The notes: generated by a model from the sequence alone, not told the origin. Shown: positions 1 through 8,673, counted from the stretch's first letter. The stretch is 64,000 nucleotides of DNA from Rhizobium sp. Leaf453 (GCF_001425605.1 NZ_LMRG01000029.1:124001-188000), one strand, 5' to 3'. Numbers and translations are program-made.

Positions 1-744
1 GAAGATGACCGGCCGGTACTTGATCTTGCCGCGCAGCCGCGCAACCGCAGTCGCGACGATCCGGCGATGGTCGTGTCGCATGGTGAGGCCGATCGGCGGC
101 GTGCTGGTCGCGGCGACGCGCCCGTCAACGACCGCTTCGCCAACGAGGCCCGCTTCATAGAGAAGTTCGTAGCGCTCGAGCACTCGCTCTTCGTCCCAGG
201 GGAAATCGTCGAGACCGAAGGCGAGGCGGATACGAGTGCGCCGCTGCGGCAGGCCCATGCGTTCGTCCTGGTGACCGCCGCTCTCCCACAGTCGCAACGC
301 GGGGAGGATGACCTGGTCGATGATGCCCGGCCGTCCCTGCCGCCAGTCTTCCCACGGCAGATAGGTGTACCAGTCGCGCCAATGGGCGCCGGCTTCCGAC
401 AGACGTGCATTGTTTTCGGCATCTGTCCGCGTCAGCGCGAGATAGCCGACCGAGACCATATGCTTGCCGCTTTCGCCCGGAGAGCGATGCCGGCCCTGAT
501 CGCCGAATGTGTAGAGTTGCTCGATATAGCCGAGGTTGAGCGCCGTCTGCTGTTCGACGCGCGCTCTAAGGCTGGTCTCGAATGTCCGGTGGCGGGCGGG
601 GTCGAAGGGGCCGAACGGCAATCCGTCGCGGCCATCGTCCGGCTCTTCACTGACGGCGAGAATGCGCGGGGAGCGGCTGGTGACTGCGACGATCGCCGCA
701 TTGAGGCCGATCTCCACTGTCACACCGCGATCGTCAACCGGCAT
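1..744 (-). CDS. nadQ: NAD metabolism regulator, COG4111/NadQ-type (3' end beyond window)
   Basis: Read on the minus strand from ATG at 744, this frame stays open to the window edge (248 codons, no stop), so the gene is partial. The protein starts MPVDDRGVTVEIGLNAAIVA and contains GDQGRHRSPGESGKHMVSVG, followed by a C-terminal stretch with RTRIRLAFGLDDFPWDEERV. This matches what I know of the COG4111 'NAD regulator' family of Rhizobiales: a Nudix-like sensor domain followed by a winged-helix DNA-binding region, repressing NAD biosynthesis genes. The start overlaps the end of the upstream phosphatase gene by 11 bases, so the two are probably co-transcribed. The family call is from memory of the sequence pattern; the NAD target genes are not in view. 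Confidence 0.75.
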   Translation of the reverse strand, partial: MPVDDRGVTVEIGLNAAIVAVTSRSPRILAVSEEPDDGRDGLPFGPFDPARHRTFETSLRARVEQQTALNLGYIEQLYTFGDQGRHRSPGESGKHMVSVGYLALTRTDAENNARLSEAGAHWRDWYTYLPWEDWRQGRPGIIDQVILPALRLWESGGHQDERMGLPQRRTRIRLAFGLDDFPWDEERVLERYELLYEAGLVGEAVVDGRVAATSTPPIGLTMRHDHRRIVATAVARLRGKIKYRPVIF

Positions 745-1273
745 GGGAGACGGTCTCCGGCAGGATGGAAAACATGAAAGGCGCGTTGCCATCGGCATCG
801 GCACCACGGCCGATCGCCTTGATCGCGGCCACCAGCCGGCCATTGCGCGACAGCATGCTGTCGCCGATCTCGATCAGCCGGCTGTTGGGCGTCACGTAGG
901 CAGATGCAGATCGAAGCCTCAGTGCCAGCACCATGTCGTCCTGATCCGGCTCGACGGCAAGGGCCGCGATGGCAGCGGCGGCTGGCGAGCGCGAGACACC
1001 CATCCAGCAATGGACGAGAAGTGGCGCCGAGCGATCCCATTGTCGGGCAAAGCCGATGATTTCACGAACATGCTCCTCGCCCGGAGCGACAAGTGCGGCG
1101 TTGCCGGCAAAATTGATGTCGTTCATGCCCAGAAGCAGGTGACGACTGGCGTCAACGACCGCCGGCCGGTGGAAGGTCTGCTCCTTCGACAGAAGACTGA
1201 CCATCTCGCGGCAACGATGCCGGACAGCCATTTCGGCGATGCGTGACAGGGGGGAAACGATGATGACGGACAT
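734..1273 (-). CDS. tyrosine phosphatase-family protein
   Basis: A 179-residue protein carrying LLVHCWMGVSRSPAAAA, a cysteine phosphatase P-loop (HCx5R form) typical of protein tyrosine/dual-specificity phosphatases. The catalytic Cys and Arg are both present. No signal peptide or membrane segment is visible, so it is probably cytoplasmic. The start ATG abuts the stop codon of the HD hydrolase gene (TGAATG), and the end overlaps the NAD regulator, so it sits in one minus-strand operon with ygfZ and the HD hydrolase. The substrate is unknown. Rhizobial genomes commonly carry this gene in the same neighbourhood. Confidence 0.85.
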   Translation of the reverse strand: MSVIIVSPLSRIAEMAVRHRCREMVSLLSKEQTFHRPAVVDASRHLLLGMNDINFAGNAALVAPGEEHVREIIGFARQWDRSAPLLVHCWMGVSRSPAAAAIAALAVEPDQDDMVLALRLRSASAYVTPNSRLIEIGDSMLSRNGRLVAAIKAIGRGADADGNAPFMFSILPETVSHAG

Positions 1274-1879
1274 TCAGGTCACCGCATGCGTTTTCGGTCG
1301 CAATGCCTCGATGGCCGCGAATCGTTCGGCGAACAGCTTTTGTGCCTCGACCGCCGGCAGCGGGTCGATCAGGATCATGTCGCGGGTAATGCCGCGCGGC
1401 TGGCCGAAGAATTTGCGGGCTTCCGGCAGCGAGAAACCGGCGAGTTCGGTCGCCTCGAAATAGGCAGCGATCTGGTCGGCCTTCTTGATCTTCGCCTTGA
1501 GTTCTGCCGATGTTGCGGCGGGCAGGCCGAAGCGGAGGTGGATTGCGCCTTCCAGTCTTTTCTCGACGACCTTGTAGCCGCCGCCGACGACGGCCTTGAA
1601 GGGGGAAATCATGTCGCCGATGACATATTCCGGCGCATCGTGAAGCAGCGCGGTCTGGCATTCCTCAGCCGTGCCTTCGTACTGGCGGCGAAAAATTTCC
1701 TCGACGACGAGGCTGTGCTGGGCGACGGAAAAGGCATGGTTGCCATTCGTCTGGCCGTTCCAGCGGGCAACGCGGGCAAGGCCATGGGCGATATCGGACA
1801 GTTCGACATCCAGCGGCGACGGATCGAGCAGATCAAGCCGCCGTCCGGACAACATGCGTTGCCAGGCACGCGCCGACAT
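1274..1879 (-). CDS. HD-domain hydrolase, YfbR-like
   Basis: A 201-residue protein with the HD-superfamily metal-binding pattern: an early His in NHAFSVAQHSLVVEE, the HD pair in LLHDAPEYVIGD and a later Asp in KIKKADQIAAYFEAT. This spacing and the length resemble the YfbR 5'-deoxynucleotidase branch, which removes phosphate from dNMPs, but the exact substrate cannot be read from sequence. Its ATG shares one base with the stop of ygfZ (TGATG), indicating translational coupling. The downstream phosphatase starts immediately after its stop. Confidence 0.85.
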   Translation of the reverse strand: MSARAWQRMLSGRRLDLLDPSPLDVELSDIAHGLARVARWNGQTNGNHAFSVAQHSLVVEEIFRRQYEGTAEECQTALLHDAPEYVIGDMISPFKAVVGGGYKVVEKRLEGAIHLRFGLPAATSAELKAKIKKADQIAAYFEATELAGFSLPEARKFFGQPRGITRDMILIDPLPAVEAQKLFAERFAAIEALRPKTHAVT

Positions 1880-2718
1880 CAGGCGGTTGCCTCGTCGGCC
1901 TCGGATGGAAATTCGAGGCCGGTCCAGGCGGGCAAGGCGAGGGTGACAGCAACATCGCCGGCGAGAATCGGTTCACCGGCCGCAATTGCCCCTCCGGCTT
2001 TGTCTGTTCGCACGATCGCGAGCCCAGTCCCGCCAATGGCGGTGCCGAGCACACCGATCAGGCGGCCGTTGACAGTCAGCGGCGTGCCGGTTTCCGGCAG
2101 CGTGCTATCCGATGTCACTGTCACGACGCGGCGGCGCGCCGTGCCACGATGCTGCATGCGCGAGACGACTTCCTGGCCAACATAGCAACCCTTCTTGAAC
2201 GAGAGCCCGCCATTCTTGTCCATCAGCACATCATGCGGAAACGCATCCTGCAAAGCATAGTCGGCGCCCGAGACGGCAACGCCGCTGGCGATCCGCAGCC
2301 GATCATAATCCTCCGTCCCGGTCGTCTCCGTCACGGAACCGTAAACGCGCCATACGGATTGTCCGGCCTTGGCGAAACGCGTGTCGCTGAAACCGCCGTT
2401 GGCTTCCGAAAAGCGAATCTCGACCGAGGCAGGCGAGGTCAGCGAAAGCGTGATCGGCGCCCGCAGCTTGTACATGGTCAGACGCTTCAACAGGGCTTCA
2501 CCCTGATCCGCGCCCGTTTCAAGGCGAATCGCCTGATCGTCGCGGGTGACGACGAAGTCGAACAGGATCTTGCCCTGCGGTGTCAGCAGTGCACCCGGCA
2601 AAGCCTCGTTGTCCGTCAGCTTGTCAAGATCGGTGGTGATCAGTGCCTGCAGGAAATCCTGCGCATCCTGTCCCGACACGGTAACGAAGGCGCGATCGGG
2701 CAGGGAGACGGGCTGCAT
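1879..2718 (-). CDS. ygfZ: folate-binding protein YgfZ (Fe-S cluster assembly/repair)
   Basis: A 279-residue GcvT-like protein. The family signature KKGCYVGQEVVSRMQHRG is intact, including the conserved Cys. YgfZ proteins bind folate and support the repair or maturation of iron-sulfur enzymes such as MiaB. I chose ATG 2718 (protein start MQPVSLPDRAFVTVSG) rather than an upstream in-frame ATG at 2775, because homologues begin close to this point and an AGGAT ribosome-binding sequence precedes it by about nine bases. It is the first clear gene of the operon running through the HD hydrolase, the phosphatase and the NAD regulator. Confidence 0.88.
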   Translation of the reverse strand: MQPVSLPDRAFVTVSGQDAQDFLQALITTDLDKLTDNEALPGALLTPQGKILFDFVVTRDDQAIRLETGADQGEALLKRLTMYKLRAPITLSLTSPASVEIRFSEANGGFSDTRFAKAGQSVWRVYGSVTETTGTEDYDRLRIASGVAVSGADYALQDAFPHDVLMDKNGGLSFKKGCYVGQEVVSRMQHRGTARRRVVTVTSDSTLPETGTPLTVNGRLIGVLGTAIGGTGLAIVRTDKAGGAIAAGEPILAGDVAVTLALPAWTGLEFPSEADEATA

Positions 2719-2793
2719 GGCGGTAAATCCTGTTTGTGAAATCAGACAGGTAGGATTTCGTGAAGCTCCCGGCAAGCACTTTGAGAAAGCACG

Positions 2794-3531
2794 TCAGTCG
2801 CCGGCGACGAAAAACTTCCATTCGCCGGATGGCGTGATGCCGACGCGGTAGAAGTTATAGTTCCCGCCTTCTTCCATCTCGGCGAAATCACCGGCTGTCA
2901 CCAGCCGGAACAGATCGACTTTTTCCGGCGGCGTCAGCGATGCCAGCGGCCGTTCGGTGAAATATGGCCAGACATACATTTCATCCGGCGTACCCTTGTC
3001 GACGAGCACGAAGCCGGTCGAAAGGACATCGAGCAGGATGGCGAGGATTTCGACGCCTTCCTGGTCACCGGAGAGCCCCTTCAGGGTCTCAACCGGATCG
3101 GCATCCGCATCGCCCACCTGGGTCTGCGTCGGTCCCTTGCCGAGAAGCGGACGCAGCCGTTCGATATCGCCGGAAGCGGCGGCCTCGACGATCAGTTCGC
3201 GCATGCGTGCCGCGGCTTCGGGAATCTTGGAAACGTCCGACAACACCTCGACCGGTTCGGCCGGTGCCGTGTCTTCCCGGGCGTCCGTTGCCGGCTTGTT
3301 GACCAACGGATCGGGCATCGGGATCTGCATCGGGCCTTCGGCAGGCTCTTCCGGCTGCTCGGGCTCCTCGTCGGCCTTCTTGTCCTTTGGGACGTCGCCG
3401 GGAATCTGCTTGAGTTCGCTGAGTGCGAATGCGGGATGCGCGACGGGGAGCGATGATGCGAACAGGCCGGCCAGCAACAGCGCAGAGAGGCGAACCGTGA
3501 AGGACCGGTTGGCTGAGGTCAGGCGTTTCAT
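2794..3531 (-). CDS. secreted protein of unknown function
   Basis: A 245-residue protein with an N-terminal signal peptide (basic MKRLTSANR, a hydrophobic core with ALLLAGLFASSLPVA, probable cleavage after AFA). A Pro/Glu-rich low-complexity stretch of about 60 residues follows (KADEEPEQPEEPAEGPMQ). The C-terminal two thirds look globular and end in SGEWKFFVAGD. I do not recognise a catalytic motif. It is probably periplasmic. The gene lies 14 bases downstream of the 121-residue unknown and they are likely co-transcribed. Rhizobiales relatives are expected, but the function is unknown. Confidence 0.7.
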   Translation of the reverse strand: MKRLTSANRSFTVRLSALLLAGLFASSLPVAHPAFALSELKQIPGDVPKDKKADEEPEQPEEPAEGPMQIPMPDPLVNKPATDAREDTAPAEPVEVLSDVSKIPEAAARMRELIVEAAASGDIERLRPLLGKGPTQTQVGDADADPVETLKGLSGDQEGVEILAILLDVLSTGFVLVDKGTPDEMYVWPYFTERPLASLTPPEKVDLFRLVTAGDFAEMEEGGNYNFYRVGITPSGEWKFFVAGD

Positions 3532-3545
3532 AACGGCCTCGAAGA

Positions 3546-3911
3546 TTACTGCAGTGTGCGTTCCGGTGAAAATTCGCCAGCCAGCATGCGTTCACGCAGG
3601 GAGGTCAGCAAAGCCTCCGCACTGTCTTCGCCATGGAGGCGAATCGTCTCGCGCAGGGCCAGAGCAATGGCAGCGTCAGCAATGATTTCCGGCTCGATGC
3701 CATCTGCCATGCCATCCGCCCAGGCTTCATTCTGGTGTTCCAGGGCTGCCTGCATCTTCTCATGAACGATCATGTCGTCGATGTCATTCAGACTGGGTTC
3801 CATCATTCGTTCCATGGCCTTGTCACGCTCTTTACTTGGCATCCAACTCAGGTCGATGCCACTTCTTACCACTCTCTTAACGACCTTAGCAGCCTTTTCC
3901 CAAAACGACAC
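3546..3911 (-). CDS. small hypothetical protein, 121 aa
   Basis: A mostly helical, charged protein starting MSFWEKAAKVVKRVVRSG, with no signal peptide or membrane segment. I recognise no domain. It is preferred over overlapping plus-strand frames because its composition is protein-like and it sits in tandem with the secreted protein downstream (14-base gap). The N-terminal 20 residues could form an amphipathic helix. Function is unknown. Confidence 0.6.
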   Translation of the reverse strand: MSFWEKAAKVVKRVVRSGIDLSWMPSKERDKAMERMMEPSLNDIDDMIVHEKMQAALEHQNEAWADGMADGIEPEIIADAAIALALRETIRLHGEDSAEALLTSLRERMLAGEFSPERTLQ

Positions 3912-3941
3912 GGGCTCGTGAAGAAAGGGGTTAATTTATCC

Positions 3942-4367
3942 TTAATTTCCAAACCGGGCGACAATTTCTGAAGCAAGTGTTGCTCCTTCGGCACGGTATC
4001 TCTGTTCTGCGACCACTGCCGGCGGGGTGCAGGCAGTGTAAACGGAAGCAAAGGTGCGGTATCCGCGATTGAACGCCGCCGTCATCCTCGCCCGCCTCTG
4101 TGCCTCGCTTCCGGCCTCCTTGTCGAGCAATTCCTGCATGGATTGGCGCCACGAATCGGCGGTTTCATCCTTGCAGAGCGTGCGCAGATAATGCAACGAG
4201 CCGATGATTTCCGACAGTCTCAACAGGCGCGCATCATAGGGCGCTGGTTTTTCGACTGCAACTGCGGGGACTTGCGCCGCAGGCGTCTCCTGCGCAACGG
4301 CAACAGATGGGAGGCCGGCGAGAACCGGAAGAAGGCAAAGGCTTACTGTCGCGTAAAAACGGATCAT
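3942..4367 (-). CDS. TIGR02301 family secreted protein
   Basis: A 141-residue protein with a signal peptide (MIRFYATVSLCLLPVLAGLPSVAVAQ, cleavage probably after AVA). The mature part carries the family landmark LSEIIGSLHYLRTLC and two conserved cysteines (LRTLC and VYTACTPP) that may form a disulfide. TIGR02301 is a Rhizobiales family of unknown function. It lies between the Nudix gene and the 121-residue unknown on the minus strand. It is probably periplasmic. Confidence 0.78.
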   Translation of the reverse strand: MIRFYATVSLCLLPVLAGLPSVAVAQETPAAQVPAVAVEKPAPYDARLLRLSEIIGSLHYLRTLCKDETADSWRQSMQELLDKEAGSEAQRRARMTAAFNRGYRTFASVYTACTPPAVVAEQRYRAEGATLASEIVARFGN

Positions 4368-4428
4368 GCCCCTTTGAAGCCCCGAATCATGTGTGCGGGC
4401 AAGAAGTTTTGAAAATATCCGTTCATCG

Positions 4429-4860
4429 CTACCGAATCAGTTCAAGTTTCTCCACGCAGTCGCGCACGCTGTCGGGGATCGGAAGGGCGAAAATCTCGTC
4501 GGCGGTGTACCAGCCGATGCTGGCGGCATCATCACCGGCGGTCGCGACGAGGTCCGGATCCGCCTCGACCTTAAACACCGACAGGAAGAAATGTCGCGCC
4601 CCCGGCCCATCCGATTCGCGCGGCGGCAGGTCGTAGGTCTCGAACAGCTGCGGGTTCGTCGGCAGGATACCGGTCTCCTCGTGAAATTCCCTGACCGCCG
4701 TGTCCGCTGGTGTTTCGCCCGGCTCCGCCCGACCGCCGGGAAAGGCATACATGTCGGCGGACGGCGGATTGGCGCGCCGCACGAGAAGATAACGGCCGTC
4801 GCGTTCGAGGATGGCCGAAGATGCCAGTTGGGGAGAAGAGAGGATCGTTTTGTCTTTCAT
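4429..4860 (-). CDS. Nudix hydrolase
   Basis: A 143-residue protein containing the full Nudix box GGRAEPGETPADTAVREFHE followed by ETGIL (GX5EX7REUXEEXGU pattern), with the metal-binding glutamates intact. Start ATG 4860 (MKDKTILSSPQLASSA) is preferred over an upstream in-frame ATG at 5049 because the intervening residues are unlike Nudix N-termini and would overlap the divergent plus-strand gene. It is compact and single-domain, with an ADP-ribose or nucleotide-type substrate possible but not assignable. It ends 61 bases before the TIGR02301 gene. Confidence 0.85.
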   Translation of the reverse strand: MKDKTILSSPQLASSAILERDGRYLLVRRANPPSADMYAFPGGRAEPGETPADTAVREFHEETGILPTNPQLFETYDLPPRESDGPGARHFFLSVFKVEADPDLVATAGDDAASIGWYTADEIFALPIPDSVRDCVEKLELIR

Positions 4861-4927
4861 CTGGCTTGCACCTATATTCCGACTTGCCAACGAAATACAA
4901 TGGACAGCAGTGACGCAAGGGCATGCC

Positions 4928-5230
4928 ATGACGATGCAAGCGATGGATCGAGTTGGCCTGGCGTTCTTCGCCGGGAAATACATTTGGTGGAAATCCATCG
5001 ACGAGGCGCTTGCGCAGCCGGAGCGGGTGATCGCGCAGGTCATGAACATTGGTGATTTCGATGATGTTCAGCACTTGGAAACCTTGGTTGGTGTTGACAT
5101 GCTGGTGCATGTTTTGACCCATGCTGAAATCGGCCAATTCACGCCGCGATCCTGGTCCTACTGGCATTATCGCCTTGGTTTGTCAGATGTCGATCATGTG
5201 CCGCCGCTTCCCGCTCGGAGATTGGCGTGA
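4928..5230 (+). CDS. small partner protein of AbiEii-like nucleotidyltransferase
   Basis: A 100-residue protein (MTMQAMDRVGLAFFAGKYIW) with the block RVIAQVMNIGDFDDVQHLE and SWSYWHYRLGL, a pattern I associate with small genes placed directly before AbiEii/AbiGii-type nucleotidyltransferases. Its stop overlaps the next start by four bases (GTGA), so the two are translationally coupled. The likely role is antitoxin or regulatory partner, inferred from context only. Base composition is more AT-rich than the flanking housekeeping genes, consistent with horizontal transfer. ATG 4928 is chosen; the in-frame ATG at 4811 would overlap the divergent Nudix gene. Confidence 0.7.
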   Translation: MTMQAMDRVGLAFFAGKYIWWKSIDEALAQPERVIAQVMNIGDFDDVQHLETLVGVDMLVHVLTHAEIGQFTPRSWSYWHYRLGLSDVDHVPPLPARRLA

Positions 5231-5907
5231 CCGCCTTTGAGCCGCACATTGAAATTTTGCCGAATAGCCAGCGTGCGCTTTGGCCTTTGCTGAAGCCTGC
5301 AGCGGCACTCGGTTTCGTTCTGTATGGAGGAACGGCAATAGCTTTGCGCCTTGGGCATAGGCAGTCCATAGATTTTGATTTTTTCAGTGAAACAAGCCTG
5401 GATTTGAATGCTCTCTACTCGCAAATGCCCTTTCTCCAAGGCGCTTTGGTTGTTCAGCAGTCGCCCGATACCCTTACGGTCCTTGTGCAAGGAAATGAAG
5501 GGGCGGGCGCGCCGGTGAAGGTTTCCTTCTTTGGCCCGATTCGCACAGGCAGGGTTGGGGTGCCGCAGTTTACGGCTGACGGTGTTTTGCTGATTGCCTC
5601 GCCCGATGATCTGTTCGCAACCAAGGTCAAGGTTCTGCTCCAGCGCGTCGAGGCGAAGGATTATCGAGATATCGCGGCGATGCTTTCCGTGGGGCAGAAT
5701 CTGGAAAGGGCACTCGGCGGGGCGAGGTGCATGTATGGATATACGTTTCAGCCGAGCGAAAGTTTGAAGGCGATGACCTATTTCGAGGGAGGCGACCTGC
5801 AAAGCGTATCGCAGCAGGAGCGTGCAGTGCTGATAGAGGCGGTCAAGTCCGTGCGAAATATTCTCGACGTTGAAATTCTTGATCATCGTCTCTCGATAGA
5901 CGCTTGA
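5227..5907 (+). CDS. nucleotidyltransferase, AbiEii/AbiGii toxin family-like
   Basis: A 226-residue protein with the nucleotidyltransferase signature GGTAIALRLGHRQSIDFDFF: the GG(T/S) loop followed by a DxD metal-binding pair. Further on, LFATKVKVLLQRVEAKDYRD matches the K...R..KDy.D motif of AbiEii proteins. AbiEii toxins are NTP-dependent nucleotidyltransferases of type IV toxin-antitoxin or abortive-infection systems, some modifying tRNA ends. The start is GTG, coupled by a four-base overlap to the 100-residue gene upstream. The stop lies 9 bases before the SRAP gene. Activity and target are inferred from the family. Confidence 0.8.
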   Translation: MTAFEPHIEILPNSQRALWPLLKPAAALGFVLYGGTAIALRLGHRQSIDFDFFSETSLDLNALYSQMPFLQGALVVQQSPDTLTVLVQGNEGAGAPVKVSFFGPIRTGRVGVPQFTADGVLLIASPDDLFATKVKVLLQRVEAKDYRDIAAMLSVGQNLERALGGARCMYGYTFQPSESLKAMTYFEGGDLQSVSQQERAVLIEAVKSVRNILDVEILDHRLSIDA

Positions 5908-5916
5908 GGTGCCATC

Positions 5917-6681
5917 ATGTGCGGACGTTTCTCACTGACGGCGACGCCGAGGGAATTGGCGGATATTTTCGGGACCCTGGAAACCGAGGATTTTCCCGCG
6001 CGATACAATATCGCCCCGACGCAGCCGATCCTTGTCGTCATTTCCGGCGATCGACAAAAGCCGGGCAGCAATCTGCCGGACCGTAAGGCCGTGCTGGTGC
6101 GTTGGGGTCTCACGCCCTCCTGGGTCAAGGATCCGCGGGATTTTCCGCTGTTGATCAATGCGCGGGCGGAAACGGCTGCCACCAAGGCCTCGTTCAAGGC
6201 GGCGATGCGCCACCGCCGCATTCTCATCCCCGCATCCGGATTTTACGAGTGGCATCGGCCGTCGAAGGAAAGCGGACAGCCGTCACAGGCCTATTGGATC
6301 AAGCCTCGCAACGGCGGCATTGTCGCCTTTGCCGGGCTGATGGAGACCTGGGCCTCGGCCGATGGCTCGGAGGTCGATACGGCGGCAATCCTCACCACGC
6401 ACGCCAATGCGCGGATCGGCGATGTGCATGATCGCATGCCTGTCGTCATCCAACCGGAAGACTTCAGCCGCTGGCTCGATTGCACAACGCAGGAGCCGCG
6501 CGATGTCGCTAACCTGATGATGCCGGCGGACGACGATTATTTCGACGTCATCGCCGTCTCCGATCGCGTCAACAAGGTTGCGAATGTCGGTTCGGACCTG
6601 CAAGAGCCGGTTCACGTTGTCTCAAGGCCCGTTGCAAAGCCGAAGGAGTCTCCGGCGAAGTCGCAACTGTCGTTGTTTTAA
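5917..6681 (+). CDS. SOS response-associated peptidase (SRAP; YedK/HMCES)
   Basis: A 254-residue SRAP protein. Catalytic Cys2 follows the initiator Met (MCGRFSLTATPRELAD), and other family residues are visible: NARAET, the Glu in SGFYEWH, and His in DVHDRMPVVI. SRAP proteins crosslink covalently through Cys2 to abasic sites in single-stranded DNA and protect them during replication. The length is normal for the alphaproteobacterial form. No LexA box was identified upstream. The gene starts 9 bases after the AbiEii-like gene, but the function is cellular DNA repair rather than part of that pair. Confidence 0.93.
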   Translation: MCGRFSLTATPRELADIFGTLETEDFPARYNIAPTQPILVVISGDRQKPGSNLPDRKAVLVRWGLTPSWVKDPRDFPLLINARAETAATKASFKAAMRHRRILIPASGFYEWHRPSKESGQPSQAYWIKPRNGGIVAFAGLMETWASADGSEVDTAAILTTHANARIGDVHDRMPVVIQPEDFSRWLDCTTQEPRDVANLMMPADDDYFDVIAVSDRVNKVANVGSDLQEPVHVVSRPVAKPKESPAKSQLSLF

Positions 6682-6686
6682 GAGGC

Positions 6687-6839
6687 TCAGGCCGGCTTGG
6701 GCACCACCGGCTTCTTGACTGGCTTTGGCTTGACCTGGAGGGCTGCGGCGAGAACGGCCCTCAGCCCGAGTGGGCGGTATTGCTCGACGAGATTGGCCGC
6801 GGTTCGCGGACTGTTCTTGTCGGTCTTGGTGCCAGGCAT
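6687..6839 (-). CDS. 50-residue hypothetical protein
   Basis: A small basic protein (MPGTKTDKNSPRTAANLVEQ...) ending in a Lys/Pro-rich tail (VKPKPVKKPVVPKP). Its start is supported by a strong AGGAGA ribosome-binding sequence about seven bases upstream of ATG 6839. The in-frame ATG at 6956 has no such support. The gene is convergent with the SRAP gene, five bases apart. No domain is recognised. The clear Shine-Dalgarno is the main argument that it is real. Confidence 0.55.
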   Translation of the reverse strand: MPGTKTDKNSPRTAANLVEQYRPLGLRAVLAAALQVKPKPVKKPVVPKPA

Positions 6840-7254
6840 TTCAAACTCTCCTTTGATGCTTCCCTGAATCGGAATTGCTTCGTCCGGTGTACTGTCCACT
6901 AAAACGGCATTCCTTATTGTGCCCCAGGAAACAGGCTTTCTTGTGCGTCCCCGCAAAGCCTTGTTTCCCCGAACGTCTGGTGTTTCCAGATAAGTGTAAT
7001 CATGACAAAAACATGACCAATATTCCAGTAATTTAACATATGATGCTGGAGCGCACCTGACCTCTTGACCGGAAAGGGACGAAGCGCGATAAAGCTCGCC
7101 ATGAAAACGGTTATCTGCAGCATCTGCCGGATTATTATTCGCTAGCCCAAACGCTGGCCTGGCCGTTTTCGTCTCTCAAAAATCAAGATGACAACGCGAA
7201 GGTCCAGCCGGGCGATGACGTGTGGTCGGTCGAATGTGGATTTGGGAGATGGGA
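6840..7254. other. intergenic region upstream of cysS
   Basis: About 415 bases without a credible gene. It contains the ribosome-binding site and upstream region of the 50-residue minus-strand gene, a candidate cysS promoter (7065-7093), and small local inverted repeats such as TCATG/CATGA near 7000. I see no T-box, tRNA or mobile element in it. Confidence 0.5.
7065..7093 (+). promoter_or_regulatory. candidate sigma-70 promoter for the cysS operon
   Basis: TTGACC at 7065-7070 and GATAAA at 7088-7093 are separated by exactly 17 bases, a good housekeeping-type promoter. Transcription would begin near 7100, giving a 5' leader of about 155 bases before cysS. Confidence 0.5.
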
Positions 7255-8646
7255 ATGAATGGGCAGCCGAAACTGAAACTGTACAACACGCTGACACGGG
7301 AAAAGGCGGACTTCACGCCGATCGAGCCCACAAATGTCCGCATGTATGTCTGCGGCCCGACCGTCTATGATTTCGCCCATATCGGCAATGCCCGCCCGGT
7401 CATCGTCTTCGATGTGCTCTACCGGCTGCTGCGGCATGTCTACGGCGAAAGCCACGTGACCTACGCGCGCAACATCACCGACGTCGATGACAAGATCAAC
7501 GCCCGGGCGCTGCGCGACTTCCCGAACCTTCCGCTGAACGACGCCATCCGCGCAGTGACGGAGAAGACGGAAACGCAGTTTCTGGACGATGCCAAGGCGC
7601 TCGGCAGCCTTGAGCCGACGCATCAGCCGCGCGCCACCGACAATATTGCCCAGATGATCGAGATCATCGAGGCGCTGATTGCCAAAGGCCATGCCTATGT
7701 GGCCGAGGGCGAAGTGTTGTTCGATACGCGGTCGATGGCAGATTACGGTCAATTGTCGAAGCGCAATCTCGACGAACAGCAGGCCGGTGCGCGTATTGCT
7801 GTCGAGGCGCACAAGAAAAACCCCGGTGACTTCGTCCTCTGGAAGCTGTCGTCCGACGAGGAGCCCGGCTGGCAGAGCCCGTGGGGCAGGGGGCGTCCCG
7901 GCTGGCATATCGAGTGCTCGGCGATGAGCCAGCGTTATCTGGGCGAGACTTTCGATATCCATGGCGGCGGGCTGGACCTGATCTTCCCGCACCATGAGAA
8001 CGAAATCGCCCAGTCGCGCTGCGCCCACGGCACCGAGGTGATGGCGAATGTCTGGATGCACAATGGCTTCCTGCAGGTCGAAGGCCGCAAGATGTCGAAG
8101 TCCGACGGCAATTTCGTCACCATCCATGAGCTGCTGCACACCGAGACTTTCGGCGGCCGCAAGTGGCCGGGGGCGGTTCTGCGTCTGGCCATGCTGATGA
8201 CGCACTATCGCGAGCCGATCGACTTCTCGCTGAAGCGGTTGGAGGAAGCCGAGCGTCTTCTGTCGAAGTGGCCGGCCGGCAAGGCGGGCGACGTCGCGCC
8301 CGATGCGTCAGTCCTGAACGCCCTTGCTGACGACCTGAACACGGTGGCGGCAGTGCAGGCCCTGCATGCTCTGGCTCAAACAGCCAATGTCGATCCGGCC
8401 GCATTGCCGGTCTTCGCGGCCAGTGCGGCTTTGCTTGGTGTCCTGCCGAAGGAAGCCGAGATCGACGATGCACTTGCCGCAGCCGTCGAATCGCTTGTGG
8501 CGATGCGTCTGGAAATGCTGAAGGCGAAGAACTTCGCCGAGGCCGACAAGATCCGCGACGATCTGGCGGCCAAGGGCATCCAGTTGAAGGACGGAAAAGA
8601 TGCCGTGACCGGCGAGCGGGTGACGACATGGGACGTCAAGCGCTAG
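7255..8646 (+). CDS. cysS: cysteinyl-tRNA synthetase
   Basis: A 463-residue class I aminoacyl-tRNA synthetase that charges tRNA-Cys. The N-terminal catalytic core shows [19 protein letters not shown], containing the zinc-ligand Cys and the HIGH-like HIGN motif. The second signature KMSKSDGN is present, as is GWHIECSAM. Length is normal. ATG 7255 ([11 protein letters not shown]) has GGGAG six bases upstream; ATG 7249 is a close alternative. The gene heads a run of tightly spaced plus-strand genes (VOC protein after 27 bases, then GFA genes). Confidence 0.97.
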   Translation: MNGQPKLKLYNTLTREKADFTPIEPTNVRMYVCGPTVYDFAHIGNARPVIVFDVLYRLLRHVYGESHVTYARNITDVDDKINARALRDFPNLPLNDAIRAVTEKTETQFLDDAKALGSLEPTHQPRATDNIAQMIEIIEALIAKGHAYVAEGEVLFDTRSMADYGQLSKRNLDEQQAGARIAVEAHKKNPGDFVLWKLSSDEEPGWQSPWGRGRPGWHIECSAMSQRYLGETFDIHGGGLDLIFPHHENEIAQSRCAHGTEVMANVWMHNGFLQVEGRKMSKSDGNFVTIHELLHTETFGGRKWPGAVLRLAMLMTHYREPIDFSLKRLEEAERLLSKWPAGKAGDVAPDASVLNALADDLNTVAAVQALHALAQTANVDPAALPVFAASAALLGVLPKEAEIDDALAAAVESLVAMRLEMLKAKNFAEADKIRDDLAAKGIQLKDGKDAVTGERVTTWDVKR

Positions 8647-8673
8647 ACTGAACGCCAGACAGGGGAGGAAGGC

